A stretch of DNA of 64,000 nucleotides, taken from Acidobacteriota bacterium (GTDB lineage: Bacteria; Acidobacteriota; UBA6911; RPQK01; DATIPO01). Location: contig DATIPQ010000095.1 in assembly GCA_035471785.1 (NCBI GenBank), forward strand, positions 1 through 64,000, in the 5' to 3' direction. The notes beneath the pieces were generated by a model. That model did not search any database. It was not told where the DNA came from and saw only the letters and a list, made by a program, of their open reading frames with translations. Positions 8,466 to 16,683 of the stretch are shown in pieces (positions within the stretch are counted from its first letter, which is position 1; the number at the start of each line of letters is the position of its first letter). The position numbers and the translations under genes are program-made.

Positions 8466-9911
8466 ATGCGAAGACGAGCCAAGATCGTGGCCACCATTGG
8501 TCCGGCCACGCGTTCCCCCGAAATGCTGCGCAAAATGATGGAGGCCGGCATGGACGTGGCGCGCCTCAACTTCTCTCACGGAGAACTTGAGGACCATCGC
8601 GAAACCATCCGCACCCTGCGCAAGATTTCAGAGGAACTGGAACGTCCGGTGGCTATCTTGCAGGACCTGCAAGGCGTCAAGATCCGCACCGGAGCGCTGC
8701 AGGAGGGCAAGCCGGTAGAACTCGAGACCGGCGACCGCTTCACCATCACCACCAAGCCGGTAATGGGCGACAAGAAGCGGGTTTCCACCGGTTACCAGGC
8801 CCTTCCCTACGACGTCAAACCGGGGGACCGGGTGCTGCTCTCGGACGGACTGATCGAGCTGGAGGTGCTCTCCACCACCGAAGAAGAAATCGAGACCGAG
8901 GTGATCACCGGCGGCACGCTGGCCGAGAACCAGGGCATCAACGCTCCGGGCGCCAACCTTTCGGCGCCTTCGCTGACCGACAAAGACATCGAGGACGTGC
9001 GCTTCGGAATCAAGAACGAGGTCGACTACATCGCCCTTTCCTTCGTGCGCAGGGTCGAGGACATCATCGTCCTCAAGTCGCGGTTGGACGAGGCCCGCGC
9101 CGACATTCCGGTGATCGCCAAGCTGGAGAAGCCTCGCGCCATCGACAACCTGGAGTCGATCCTGGACGCCTGCGACGGCGTCATGGTGGCGCGCGGGGAC
9201 CTGGGTGTGGAAATGCCCCCGGAGCAGGTCCCCATCCTGCAGAAGCGCATCATCCAGGCCGCCAACAAGAAGGGCAAGCCGGTCATCACCGCCACCCAGA
9301 TGCTGGAATCGATGATCAAGAATCCGCGTCCCACGCGGGCTGAAGCGTCCGACGTGGCCAACGCCGTCTTCGACGGCACCGACGCCGTCATGCTCTCGGC
9401 CGAAACGGCCACCGGCTCCTATCCGGTGGAATCGGTGCGCATGATGGACAAGATCATCACGGCCGCCGAGTCCACCATCAGCGAGATCAAGACCCGCCAG
9501 CACTCGGGACTCCACTTGTCCTTTCCCGACGCCATCTGCGAAGCGGCATACTACGCTTCTCAGTCCATCCGGACGCGGGCCATCTGCGCCTTCACCCAGA
9601 CCGGATCGACGGCCAGCACCATCGCCAAGTACCGTCCCCGCACGGCCATTCTGGGACTCTCTCCCGACAAGCGCATCATGCGCAGGATGTGTCTGTTCTG
9701 GGGCGTCCAGCCGGTGCAGATGCGCACCATCGCCAACGTGGACGAGCTCATCAACATGCTGGAAAGAACCCTGCTGGAGCGCGGCTTCCTGGTCAAGGGC
9801 GACAACCTCATCATCCTCACCGGGGCCCCCATCATCGAGAAGGGCCACACCAGCCTGATGAAGCTGCACCGCGTGCAGGGCAGCCGGTCCACTCAAATGA
9901 AGATGATATGA
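8466..9911 (+). CDS. pyk: Pyruvate kinase
   Basis: A 481-residue glycolytic enzyme transferring phosphate from phosphoenolpyruvate to ADP. It opens directly with the family's TKIVATIGPA-type strand (AKIVATIGPATRS). ARLNFSHG follows near residue 33. The active-site IAKLEKP and the MVARGDLGVE loop are near 217-245, the TQMLESM segment near 278 and the ...SAETATGSYPVE loop near 315. The C-terminal regulatory domain is complete. The start ATG 8466 has no strong ribosome site but matches the family's N-terminus. deoB follows 19 bp after its stop, so both are probably in one transcript. Confidence 0.97.
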   Translation: MRRRAKIVATIGPATRSPEMLRKMMEAGMDVARLNFSHGELEDHRETIRTLRKISEELERPVAILQDLQGVKIRTGALQEGKPVELETGDRFTITTKPVMGDKKRVSTGYQALPYDVKPGDRVLLSDGLIELEVLSTTEEEIETEVITGGTLAENQGINAPGANLSAPSLTDKDIEDVRFGIKNEVDYIALSFVRRVEDIIVLKSRLDEARADIPVIAKLEKPRAIDNLESILDACDGVMVARGDLGVEMPPEQVPILQKRIIQAANKKGKPVITATQMLESMIKNPRPTRAEASDVANAVFDGTDAVMLSAETATGSYPVESVRMMDKIITAAESTISEIKTRQHSGLHLSFPDAICEAAYYASQSIRTRAICAFTQTGSTASTIAKYRPRTAILGLSPDKRIMRRMCLFWGVQPVQMRTIANVDELINMLERTLLERGFLVKGDNLIILTGAPIIEKGHTSLMKLHRVQGSRSTQMKMI

Positions 9912-9930
9912 TCGCGACGGTTTTTGAGCT

Positions 9931-11106
9931 ATGAGCAGGTCCTTCCGACGCATCATCATCGGCGTGCTGGACAGCGTCGGAGTGGGCGCTCTGCCCGACG
10001 CCGCAGAGTTCGGGGACGCCGGCAGCGACACTTTGGGCCACGTGGCCGAGTGGCGTCCTCTGCGCATCCCCCGGCTGGCCCGAATGGGCATCGGCAATAT
10101 CCGTCCGCTGCAGGACGTGGCGCCCGCCGATTCTCCCAGCGCCTGCTATGGCAAAGCCGCCCTGGCCTCCCGCGGCAAAGACACCACCTCGGGCCACTGG
10201 GAGATGATGGGGCTGATCCTGGAGAAGCCCTTTCCCACCTATCTCGAAAGCGGGTTTCCGGCTGAAGTGATCGAGCCTTTCCAACAAGCCATCGGACGCA
10301 AGGTCCTGGGAAATAAGGCGGCCAGCGGCACCGAGATCATCGCCGAACTGGGAGCCCGTCACCTGGAGACGGGACGCCCCATCGTCTACACCTCGGCCGA
10401 CAGCGTCTTTCAGATCGCCGCCCACGAAGACGTGATTTCCACCGACGAGCTTTACCGCATCTGTGAAATCGCCCGCGCCCAGCTCAGGGGCGAGCACGAG
10501 GTGGGCCGGGTGATCGCCCGTCCCTTTCGAGGCCGGCCCGGCAGTTTCGTGCGAACCGAGGGCCGCAAAGACTACGCCATCGCACCCTTCCGGCCTACCG
10601 TGCTGGATGGCCTGGAGGAGGCTGACGTGCCGGTTGTGACGGTGGGCAAGATCGCTTCCGTCTTCTCCTACAAGGCCACCGGACGCGAACTCAAATCCGG
10701 CAACAACAGCGCCACGACGCGCGAAACCCTGCGCGCCTTGGGGGAGAGTCCGCGGGGCCTGATCTTTGCCAACTGGGTCGACTTCGACATGCTCTACGGC
10801 CACCGCAACAACGTAGAAGGCTACGCCAAGGCCTTGGAGGCTTTCGACCGCGATTTGGCCGATCTGCTGGAGAATCTCCAGCCCCACGATCTGCTCATCC
10901 TCACTTCCGACCACGGCTGCGATCCCACCACGGCCTCCACCGACCATTCCCGCGAATACACCCTGGTTCTGGCCTACAGCCCCTCGCTGCAAGGCGGCGC
11001 CGACCTGGGTACGCGAGCCACCTTGGCCGACGTCGGCGCCACCGTTGCAGAGAATTTCTCCATCGAGGCGCCGGCGGGAGCCAGTTTCCTGCAACAGCTT
11101 CGATGA
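9931..11106 (+). CDS. deoB: Phosphopentomutase
   Basis: A 391-residue alkaline-phosphatase-superfamily mutase interconverting ribose/deoxyribose 1- and 5-phosphates, linking nucleoside salvage to the pentose phosphate pathway. Metal-binding motifs are in order: [12 protein letters not shown] near residue 13, [18 protein letters not shown] near 88 (with the phospho-accepting Thr), and the C-terminal [20 protein letters not shown]. The length is typical. It is 19 bp downstream of pyk and 55 bp upstream of a BlaI-like regulator. Confidence 0.97.
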   Translation: MSRSFRRIIIGVLDSVGVGALPDAAEFGDAGSDTLGHVAEWRPLRIPRLARMGIGNIRPLQDVAPADSPSACYGKAALASRGKDTTSGHWEMMGLILEKPFPTYLESGFPAEVIEPFQQAIGRKVLGNKAASGTEIIAELGARHLETGRPIVYTSADSVFQIAAHEDVISTDELYRICEIARAQLRGEHEVGRVIARPFRGRPGSFVRTEGRKDYAIAPFRPTVLDGLEEADVPVVTVGKIASVFSYKATGRELKSGNNSATTRETLRALGESPRGLIFANWVDFDMLYGHRNNVEGYAKALEAFDRDLADLLENLQPHDLLILTSDHGCDPTTASTDHSREYTLVLAYSPSLQGGADLGTRATLADVGATVAENFSIEAPAGASFLQQLR

Positions 11107-11161
11107 GGGCGGCGGGCTGGTTAGCCTGAATTGACGTACCCGGATTGTATACTGGCGCACG

Positions 11162-11560
11162 GTGAAGGACGCTAGCAGACTCACGCCCGCCGAATTCGAA
11201 GTCCTGGAGGTGCTGTGGCGCGAAGGCCGCCCCCTCTCGGTGGGGGACGTGTTGGAGGTTATTCGCCGGGCCCGCTCGGTTGCCTACACCACCGTCATGA
11301 CGGTCCTCGACAAGCTGGCCCGCAAAGGCAGCGTCAACCGGGTCAAGAGAGGCAAGGCCTACTTCTACACACCCCGCGTGCGCCGTTCCCAGGTGTTGCA
11401 GTGCGCCGTCGAGGAGTTCGCTGACAACTACTTCCGGGGCAGCGAAAGCCGCCTCCTGGCTTTCCTCGAGGCCGACGGCGACGGCTCCCACGCCTCCAAC
11501 GGCTCCCCGCGGTCCGACTCGATGGAAGGCGCCGATTCCTTAGACGTGGCGCTTCTCTAG
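11162..11560 (+). CDS. BlaI/MecI/CopY-type winged-helix repressor (orphan)
   Basis: A 132-residue regulator starting at GTG 11162. The N-terminal 80 residues are a BlaI-type winged helix: LTPAEFEVLEVLWREG, then SVGDVLEVI and VAYTTVMTVLDKLARKG as the recognition helix, and KAYFYTPRV as the wing. The C-terminal part forms the dimerisation helix (FADNYFRGSESRLLAFLE) followed by a low-complexity acidic/Ser tail. BlaI proteins usually pair with a BlaR1 membrane sensor-protease; none is near. I see no convincing inverted repeat upstream. It follows deoB by 55 bp and converges on the small gene at 11575. Confidence 0.85.
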   Translation: MKDASRLTPAEFEVLEVLWREGRPLSVGDVLEVIRRARSVAYTTVMTVLDKLARKGSVNRVKRGKAYFYTPRVRRSQVLQCAVEEFADNYFRGSESRLLAFLEADGDGSHASNGSPRSDSMEGADSLDVALL

Positions 11561-11574
11561 GAACCTTCAGACAA

Positions 11575-11868
11575 CTAACTGGGCATCCATACCTTCTGGG
11601 CCGCCATCACCTCGGCATCGCTGGGCAGGTGCAAATGCTGGGGTGACTTGGTGTAGAAGTGCAGTCCCTTGTAGCTGGTCAGGTACTGGTAGTTCTTGCT
11701 GAAGAAACCGCCCTCGCTGATGACGATCAGCGGTTCCTCCATGCGGTTGAGCAGTTTCTGAAACTCTTCCGGCTTCATCTTGACGACCGCTCCTGATGCC
11801 TTAACGGCCTCGGCGATGGCCGCTGCCGCTGCCGCCGCGCCTCCCGCTGCCGCTCCTCCTGTTCCCAT
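11575..11868 (-). CDS. Uncharacterised small protein with Gly/Ala-rich N-terminus
   Basis: A 97-residue protein of unknown function. The first 25 residues are almost only Gly and Ala, a flexible or membrane-interacting arm. The remainder (KMKPEEFQKLLNRMEEPLIVISEGGFF, then YQYLTSYKGLHFYTKS) is an ordinary globular sequence with aromatic residues. The start is well supported: AAGGAGG lies seven bases before ATG 11868. The gene stands alone between the convergent BlaI-like gene and the divergent gene at 12040. No function can be assigned. Confidence 0.75.
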   Translation of the reverse strand: MGTGGAAAGGAAAAAAAIAEAVKASGAVVKMKPEEFQKLLNRMEEPLIVISEGGFFSKNYQYLTSYKGLHFYTKSPQHLHLPSDAEVMAAQKVWMPS

Positions 11869-11983
11869 ATCCGTGCCTCCTTCCCCGCCTATGGTGCTTG
11901 AAGCGGGTGCTGCCGGGGTAACGTCTCAGGGCGCCTTTTTATTCGAAACCCGGCGGGACGCGCTGCACCGCCATTGTTACCGG

Positions 11984-12012
11984 TTTACAACAATCGAGCG
12001 CATGATTACAAT
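11984..12012 (+). promoter_or_regulatory. Sigma-70-type promoter for the gene at 12040
   Basis: TTTACA (11984-11989) and TACAAT (12007-12012) are separated by exactly 17 bp, each matching five of six consensus positions. Transcription would start near 12019, downstream of an earlier in-frame ATG at 11974, which therefore is not the start codon. Confidence 0.65.
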
Positions 12013-12039
12013 AAGTCGGCACGACAGAATGGGAGATTG

Positions 12040-12672
12040 ATGAGCGAAGATCCAGATATTCAAGCGTCTTTCGATGACATTCTCCACCGCATCATCGACG
12101 AGTGGTACGAGAATGTTTCCAATTACTATGTGACCCAAGAACAGCTCGATGCCGAGGGGGACAAGGACGGCAAAGTCGAACTCAAGCGCTTCCACGACGG
12201 AAAGGGACACCGCATCAAGTTTGACAAGGACGACCTCGACTTCACCTACGGCTTGCGCTTCCATCAGGAAGAGGTCGAAGGGCCCGAGGACGACCAGGAG
12301 GAAGACGGCGAGGGGCCCGAATACATCATCGAAGTCAGCGTCAACAACAAAGTCCCCAACTTCGACTACGACGACTTTCAGACCAGGCTCACCCAGCACT
12401 ACCGCCGCTACGGCAGCCGCGATGTGCCAACTCCTTACGAGTTGACGCGTTACCGCTTTGACCAGGTCTTCGAGTTCCGTCCTTCGTTGCGGGAGGCCTT
12501 CGAAGTGGAAAGGCCCAAGGGCAAGGCCGATATCATGCGGCTCAAGTTCGTGGTGGCCGACCGCTACATGCAGAAGCTGGCCATCCATCCGGTTGCCGGC
12601 AAGGAACTGGTCGAGCAGTACTGCGTCTCGCCTTTCCGCAGCGTCTACGCGGCCGTCTACCGCAACAACTAG
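12040..12672 (+). CDS. Uncharacterised acidic cytoplasmic protein
   Basis: A 210-residue protein that I do not recognise. ATG 12040 is preceded by GGGAG four bases upstream and by a near-consensus promoter, fixing the start. The sequence is rich in Asp/Glu, with a patch around residues 88-105 (EGPEDDQEEDGEGPE) and many aromatic residues. It has no signal peptide, membrane segment or known catalytic motif. The C-terminal half (ELTRYRFDQVFEFRPSLREAFEVE, then MRLKFVVADRYMQKLAIHP) looks like a folded alpha/beta domain. Repeat B copy 1 begins immediately after its TAG stop. It is a single-gene transcript, convergent with the ClpX-like gene. Confidence 0.8.
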   Translation: MSEDPDIQASFDDILHRIIDEWYENVSNYYVTQEQLDAEGDKDGKVELKRFHDGKGHRIKFDKDDLDFTYGLRFHQEEVEGPEDDQEEDGEGPEYIIEVSVNNKVPNFDYDDFQTRLTQHYRRYGSRDVPTPYELTRYRFDQVFEFRPSLREAFEVERPKGKADIMRLKFVVADRYMQKLAIHPVAGKELVEQYCVSPFRSVYAAVYRNN

Positions 12673-13010
12673 TGCAGCCCGTCAGAAATTTGAGCCATCC
12701 TGTTGCGTTATTCCACGCTTTCAGCGTTCGGACCTTGGCGGTCCAGAACCCAGGGTGGCGCCGCCGTCTCGCTTGCGCTCGCCGGGGCTGACCCTGGGCT
12801 GACGAATCGCTCGCCTTCAGCGAGCCCGGACTTGACTCCTAACACAGTCGCTGGGCTAACGATGGGGCTAACGGATGGCTCCCCTTCAGGGAGCTTGTGC
12901 TTGAATTTCAACATAGTCGCTGGGCCAGCGAATCTTTATTATTCAGACGGGACTGCACAGGTAGGCGCTGGCTCAGGTTTTATGACCGGCTGTTCTAGCC
13001 GGCTTCCCCC
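12673..13010 (+). repeat. Repeat B, copy 1 (full length), filling the 12673-13033 gap
   Basis: This 361-bp stretch without a gene is occupied by the longest copy of repeat B. From its left end it holds the conserved core (GTCAGAAATTTGAGCC ... TTCCACGCTTTCAGCG), hairpin GGACC/GGTCC at 12730-12744, and an outer pair of 9-bp arms at 12748-12756 and 12791-12799. Two tandem units of about 70 bp follow, each with a 6-bp hairpin (12809-12825 and 12878-12894) and a GTCGCTGGGC box, then an end segment GGCTCAGGTTTTATGACCGG. Reverse-strand matches lie at 36485-36736 and 48194-48249. Small open frames inside are not credible genes. Confidence 0.9.
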
Positions 13011-13033
13011 GTCACAGGCTCAAGCCCGCCGGC

Positions 13034-14557
13034 TCAGTCGCGCTTGTAACTGCGGCGAATCCACCCGTCCAGGCTCTGCGAGGGCTGATCGATGACTTCG
13101 GGCGTAATCTCGAAGGCATCGGCCGCCTCGGCGTTTCGCAGCAGGTTGAGGCCGTGCTCGTACTCCCCGAAAAGCCGCGTCAAATAGTCCTCGGCGTCGG
13201 CCTCTTCTTTGGACGCCTTCATCTTGAGGTGCTCGACGGCTTCTCTCGTCACCGTGACTTCGATTCCGAATTTCTGCTTGAAGAATTCGGCGAACTTGAC
13301 GGTCTGGAAGCCGTTGATCCGGTCCCGGTACATCTCGGGATCGGCCAGGAGCTTTTCGAGTTTCGCCTGCGGATCTTCCACCAGGTCGGCTTCCACCACG
13401 AATTCCTTGACCTGGGGATTGTCGGGCAGCATGTACTTGTACTCGCGGAAGGTTTTTTCACCCACCGTCATCAGGCCGCGCGCCCCGGTTTGCTCCTTGA
13501 CGGCAGCCTGGGCCATGGCCTTCATGCCTTCGTCGGTAAAGAAGACGTCGATTCCGTAGGCCAGAAAGTCGCGCTTGTACTGCTTGAGCAAGGAACCTTC
13601 GGAGTACTTGAGGATCTTGAACAAGTCCTCGGCATCCAATTGGTTGCAGTGGACGTAGACCGGCAGGCGGCCGATGAACTCGGCCTCGAAACCGAACTCG
13701 ATGAAGTCAACCGAGCGGGCCATGCCGTAGATCTGATGCTCGTCGATCCGTTCGCCTTCCTGGAAGCCGATGCGCTTGCTGCCGATGCGCTTTTTGATGA
13801 TCTCGAGCAGTCCGTCGAAAGCCCCGCTGACGATGAAGAGAATGTTCTTGGTGCTGATGGTCTTCTTCTCCATCTTGCCCTTGGTCTGAAACTCCATCAG
13901 GGCCTGCATCTGGCCCGCGATGTCGGTGGGCGAGCGCAGCGGAACCTCGGTTTCCTCCATCAGCTTGAGCATGCCCCGCTGCACGCCGTGGCCGCTGACG
14001 TCGCGTCCGCTCAGATTGCGGGCGCCGGCGATCTTATCGATCTCGTCCAGATAGACGATGCCGTACTCGGCCAACTGAATGTCGCCCTGGGCCTGGTGCA
14101 CCAGCTCGCGCACCAGGTCCTCCACGTCGCCGCCTACGTAGCCGGTTTCGGAAAACTTGGTGGCATCGGCCTTGACGAAAGGAACGCCGATGAGACGGGC
14201 GATGTTTTGAACCAGATAAGTCTTGCCCACGCCGGTGGGTCCGATGAGCAGGATATTCTGTTTCTTGTAATCGCGGTTGTCCTCGTTCGTCCGCATGTTG
14301 GTCTGGACGTTGTGGTAGTGGTCGCAGACCGCCGTAGCCAGCACCTTCTTGGCGTCGTCTTGCTGAATCACGTAGCGGTCGAGGTATTCTTTGATCTGGC
14401 TGGGCCGAAAGTCGAACTGCAGCGCCTGGTCCCGCCGCTGCCGGCTTTCGTCCTCGCCGTCCTCCTCCTGTTGGGTTTGCTGCTGAGGGCCGAAGCCGAG
14501 GCGCAGACCGCTCTGGTCGAGGAATTTCTTCAAGTCGTCGATGTTCTTGTTATCCAT
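13034..14557 (-). CDS. ClpX-like AAA+ protein lacking the zinc-binding domain
   Basis: A 507-residue AAA+ unfoldase relative. Compared with ClpX, the N-terminal Cys4 zinc domain is replaced by about 45 residues of Gln/Glu-rich linker. The AAA core is intact: Walker A GPTGVGKT at 106-113, pore loop GYVG at 139-142, Walker B IVYLDEID at 167-174, FIGRLPV near 294-300 and the sensor-2 segment TGARGL. The ClpP-docking tripeptide is present as RIGF at 262-265, so partnership with ClpP is possible. The C-terminus is extended by about 80 residues beyond ClpX. It is the last gene of a six-gene run with etfA/etfB and two oxidoreductases, not beside clpP, so a specialised substrate range is likely. Confidence 0.88.
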   Translation of the reverse strand: MDNKNIDDLKKFLDQSGLRLGFGPQQQTQQEEDGEDESRQRRDQALQFDFRPSQIKEYLDRYVIQQDDAKKVLATAVCDHYHNVQTNMRTNEDNRDYKKQNILLIGPTGVGKTYLVQNIARLIGVPFVKADATKFSETGYVGGDVEDLVRELVHQAQGDIQLAEYGIVYLDEIDKIAGARNLSGRDVSGHGVQRGMLKLMEETEVPLRSPTDIAGQMQALMEFQTKGKMEKKTISTKNILFIVSGAFDGLLEIIKKRIGSKRIGFQEGERIDEHQIYGMARSVDFIEFGFEAEFIGRLPVYVHCNQLDAEDLFKILKYSEGSLLKQYKRDFLAYGIDVFFTDEGMKAMAQAAVKEQTGARGLMTVGEKTFREYKYMLPDNPQVKEFVVEADLVEDPQAKLEKLLADPEMYRDRINGFQTVKFAEFFKQKFGIEVTVTREAVEHLKMKASKEEADAEDYLTRLFGEYEHGLNLLRNAEAADAFEITPEVIDQPSQSLDGWIRRSYKRD

Positions 14558-14615
14558 GAAATCCTTCTCCTAAGATCGCTGGAGGGCTACGTCAAGGGAC
14601 GGCCCCGATTTTGGC

Positions 14616-15578
14616 TCACGGGTAGAAGTTCTTTTCCCAGCGCTGGCTCCTGAGAATTTGCAGAGTTTCTTCCTCCAGCGATCCCAGGTCGCTGACGGCC
14701 GCGTTGGCCTCCACGTGTTCCACCCGGCGCATGCCGGGAATCACCGTCCCTACAGCCTTGGGCTGAAGACAGAAGCGCAGGGCCAGAGCGGGCAGTTGCT
14801 CCAGCTCGATACCCGTCTCCGAGACGATTTTCTGCACCCGTTCCCAGACCTGCTCCTTGCGCTCGCCGGCAAAATACCTGCTGCGCCAATCGCGGCGGGA
14901 AAAATGGGTGTCGGGCGTGACTTTGCCGGTCAGGGCGCCTTCGTCGAAGGGCACCCGTACGATGACTCCCACCCGCTTCTCGGAGCAAAGCTGAAAGAGT
15001 TCGTCGGCGGGACTCTGATCGAAGATGTTGTAGATGACCTGGACGCAGTCGACCAGGCCTCTTTCCACCACTTCCCTGGCCGTTTGGGGCTGGTGGTCGT
15101 TGATGGAGATGCCGAAAAAGCGCAGCCGGCCCATTTGGCGCAGGTCGCACAAGGCCTCGTGCCAGCGCAGGTCCCGGGCCCAGGAGGGATCCCACACATG
15201 CAACTGAACCAGGTCGAGGCAGTCCTGCCCCAGGTTCTTGAGGCTGGTCTCGACGCTGTTGACGATGTGGTGGCGGGGGAAGGCTTCCTCGAGCGTCCCC
15301 TGGGCCGGCCAGCGCTGGTTGAAGGGAGGGATCTTGGTGGCCACCAACAGCTCTTCCTCCCGCTCCTCCAGGAGCTTTCCGATCAGGGACTCGCTGTGGC
15401 CGTTTCCGTAGGCCAGCGCGGTGTCGAAGAAATTAATACCTTTCTCGACCGCCCTGTGGAGGGCTTTGAGCGACTGCTTGTCGTCGCCGCCTTTCCACAT
15501 CTGGCCGCCGATGCCCCAGGCGCCGAATCCGATCTCGGAAACCTGGAGTCCGGTTCGTCCTAAGCTTCGATATTGCAT
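14616..15578 (-). CDS. Aldo/keto reductase
   Basis: A 320-residue TIM-barrel oxidoreductase, probably NADPH-dependent. The catalytic tetrad can be placed: Asp and Tyr in NFFDTALAYGNGHSE, Lys in LLVATKIPP and His in DLVQLHVWDP. The segment RFFGISINDHQP and the cofactor-binding IPGMRRVEHVEAN near the C-terminus are typical of the AKR family related to YajO/Tas and the potassium channel beta subunits. The substrate is unknown. It lies 40 bp after the MDR dehydrogenase and 58 bp before the ClpX-like gene in the ETF operon. Confidence 0.93.
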   Translation of the reverse strand: MQYRSLGRTGLQVSEIGFGAWGIGGQMWKGGDDKQSLKALHRAVEKGINFFDTALAYGNGHSESLIGKLLEEREEELLVATKIPPFNQRWPAQGTLEEAFPRHHIVNSVETSLKNLGQDCLDLVQLHVWDPSWARDLRWHEALCDLRQMGRLRFFGISINDHQPQTAREVVERGLVDCVQVIYNIFDQSPADELFQLCSEKRVGVIVRVPFDEGALTGKVTPDTHFSRRDWRSRYFAGERKEQVWERVQKIVSETGIELEQLPALALRFCLQPKAVGTVIPGMRRVEHVEANAAVSDLGSLEEETLQILRSQRWEKNFYP

Positions 15579-15617
15579 GGTGCTTTCTCTGACTGAGATT
15601 GCGGTTTGTAGAGCGGA

Positions 15618-16658
15618 TTATGGCGAGTCTTCAGGCCGCAGCACGACCTTGCCGAACTGCTTGCGGTCGCTCACGTACTGCAAGGCCTGGCGGCCCTCCG
15701 AGAGCGGGAAAACGCGGTCGATGACGGGTTCCAGGCGCCCCTGGCCCAGCAACTGGACCACTTGCTCATATTCCCTGGCGTTGCTCATGGTGGAGCCCAG
15801 AATGTCGATCTGCTTCCAGAAGATGAGGCGGATCTCGGTGGCCGGATTGGGGCCGGTGGTGGCTCCGCAGGTGACGATCTTTCCTCCACGGCGCACCATC
15901 TTCAGGCTGTTCACCCAAGTGGCGTTTCCCACGCTGTCGACGACCACGTCAACGCCCCGTTTGCCGGTTTCCTCGGCCACCGCCTTGACGACGTCGGTTT
16001 CCAGGTAGTTGTAGGCGAAGTCGGCTCCCAGTTCCAGAGCCCGATCGAGCTTTTCCTGGGCCGAGGAAGTGACGAAGACTCGGCAGCCGGCCAGTTTGGC
16101 GATTTGCAGGCAGGCGGTGGCCACCCCTCCTCCGATGCCGTGAATGAAGATGTCCTGTCCGGCTTGCAGCCGGCATCTTGAAGCCAGCATCCGCCAGGCG
16201 GTTTGGAAAACCAGCGAATAGGCGGCGGCGGTTTGGAAGGAGACGCCTTCGGGAATGCGGGCCAAGCTGCTCTCGGGGGCGGCGAAGAACTGAGCGAAGG
16301 TGCCTTTGCGGTGCTCGCCCAGGATCTTCAGGCGCACGCATTGGCTTTGTTCGCCCTCCAGGCAGAACTCGCAGCGTCCGCACCACACGCAGGCGTTGAG
16401 CATGACGCGGTCGCCGGCTTTCAGTCCTTCCACCTCAGGTCCTGCCTCTTCCACTACGCCCGCTCCGTCCGATCCCGGAATGTGGGGCATTTCAAGGTCG
16501 ACTCCCGGCAGTCCGCCGATGACGTAGAGGTCGAGGTGGTTGATGGATGCCGCTTCGGTACGCACCAGCACCTCGCCCCGCCCCGGTCGGGGAGTCGGCT
16601 GTTGGCCGAAGCGCAGTTGTTCGAGTGAACCGTGTTGCTCGAAAAAGAGAGCTTTCAT
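15618..16658 (-). CDS. MDR-superfamily alcohol dehydrogenase/quinone oxidoreductase
   Basis: A 346-residue medium-chain dehydrogenase. The structural zinc site is present as four cysteines in CVWCGRCEFCLEGEQSQC near residue 92-109. The usual catalytic zinc ligands are not: the Cys position reads NHLDLYV and the GHE motif reads GSDGAG, so the active zinc is probably lost. The NAD(P)H-binding turn IHGIGGGVAT is near 170. Such proteins reduce enones or quinones, or oxidise alcohols without the catalytic metal. It follows etfA by 25 bp and precedes the aldo/keto reductase, in an operon likely devoted to electron transfer from organic substrates. Confidence 0.9.
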   Translation of the reverse strand: MKALFFEQHGSLEQLRFGQQPTPRPGRGEVLVRTEAASINHLDLYVIGGLPGVDLEMPHIPGSDGAGVVEEAGPEVEGLKAGDRVMLNACVWCGRCEFCLEGEQSQCVRLKILGEHRKGTFAQFFAAPESSLARIPEGVSFQTAAAYSLVFQTAWRMLASRCRLQAGQDIFIHGIGGGVATACLQIAKLAGCRVFVTSSAQEKLDRALELGADFAYNYLETDVVKAVAEETGKRGVDVVVDSVGNATWVNSLKMVRRGGKIVTCGATTGPNPATEIRLIFWKQIDILGSTMSNAREYEQVVQLLGQGRLEPVIDRVFPLSEGRQALQYVSDRKQFGKVVLRPEDSP

Positions 16659-16683
16659 GGAGTCCTTGAGACTGAGCGAAGAG

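Noticed and set aside
11107-11161. Operator palindrome for the first BlaI-like gene
   Set aside because: No inverted repeat comparable with 41781-41800 is present in this 55-bp spacer.
12703-13095. Open frame of 130 codons inside repeat B copy 1
   Set aside because: The matching copy at 36485-36736 gives a different frame and no conserved protein; differences between copies preserve hairpins rather than codons.
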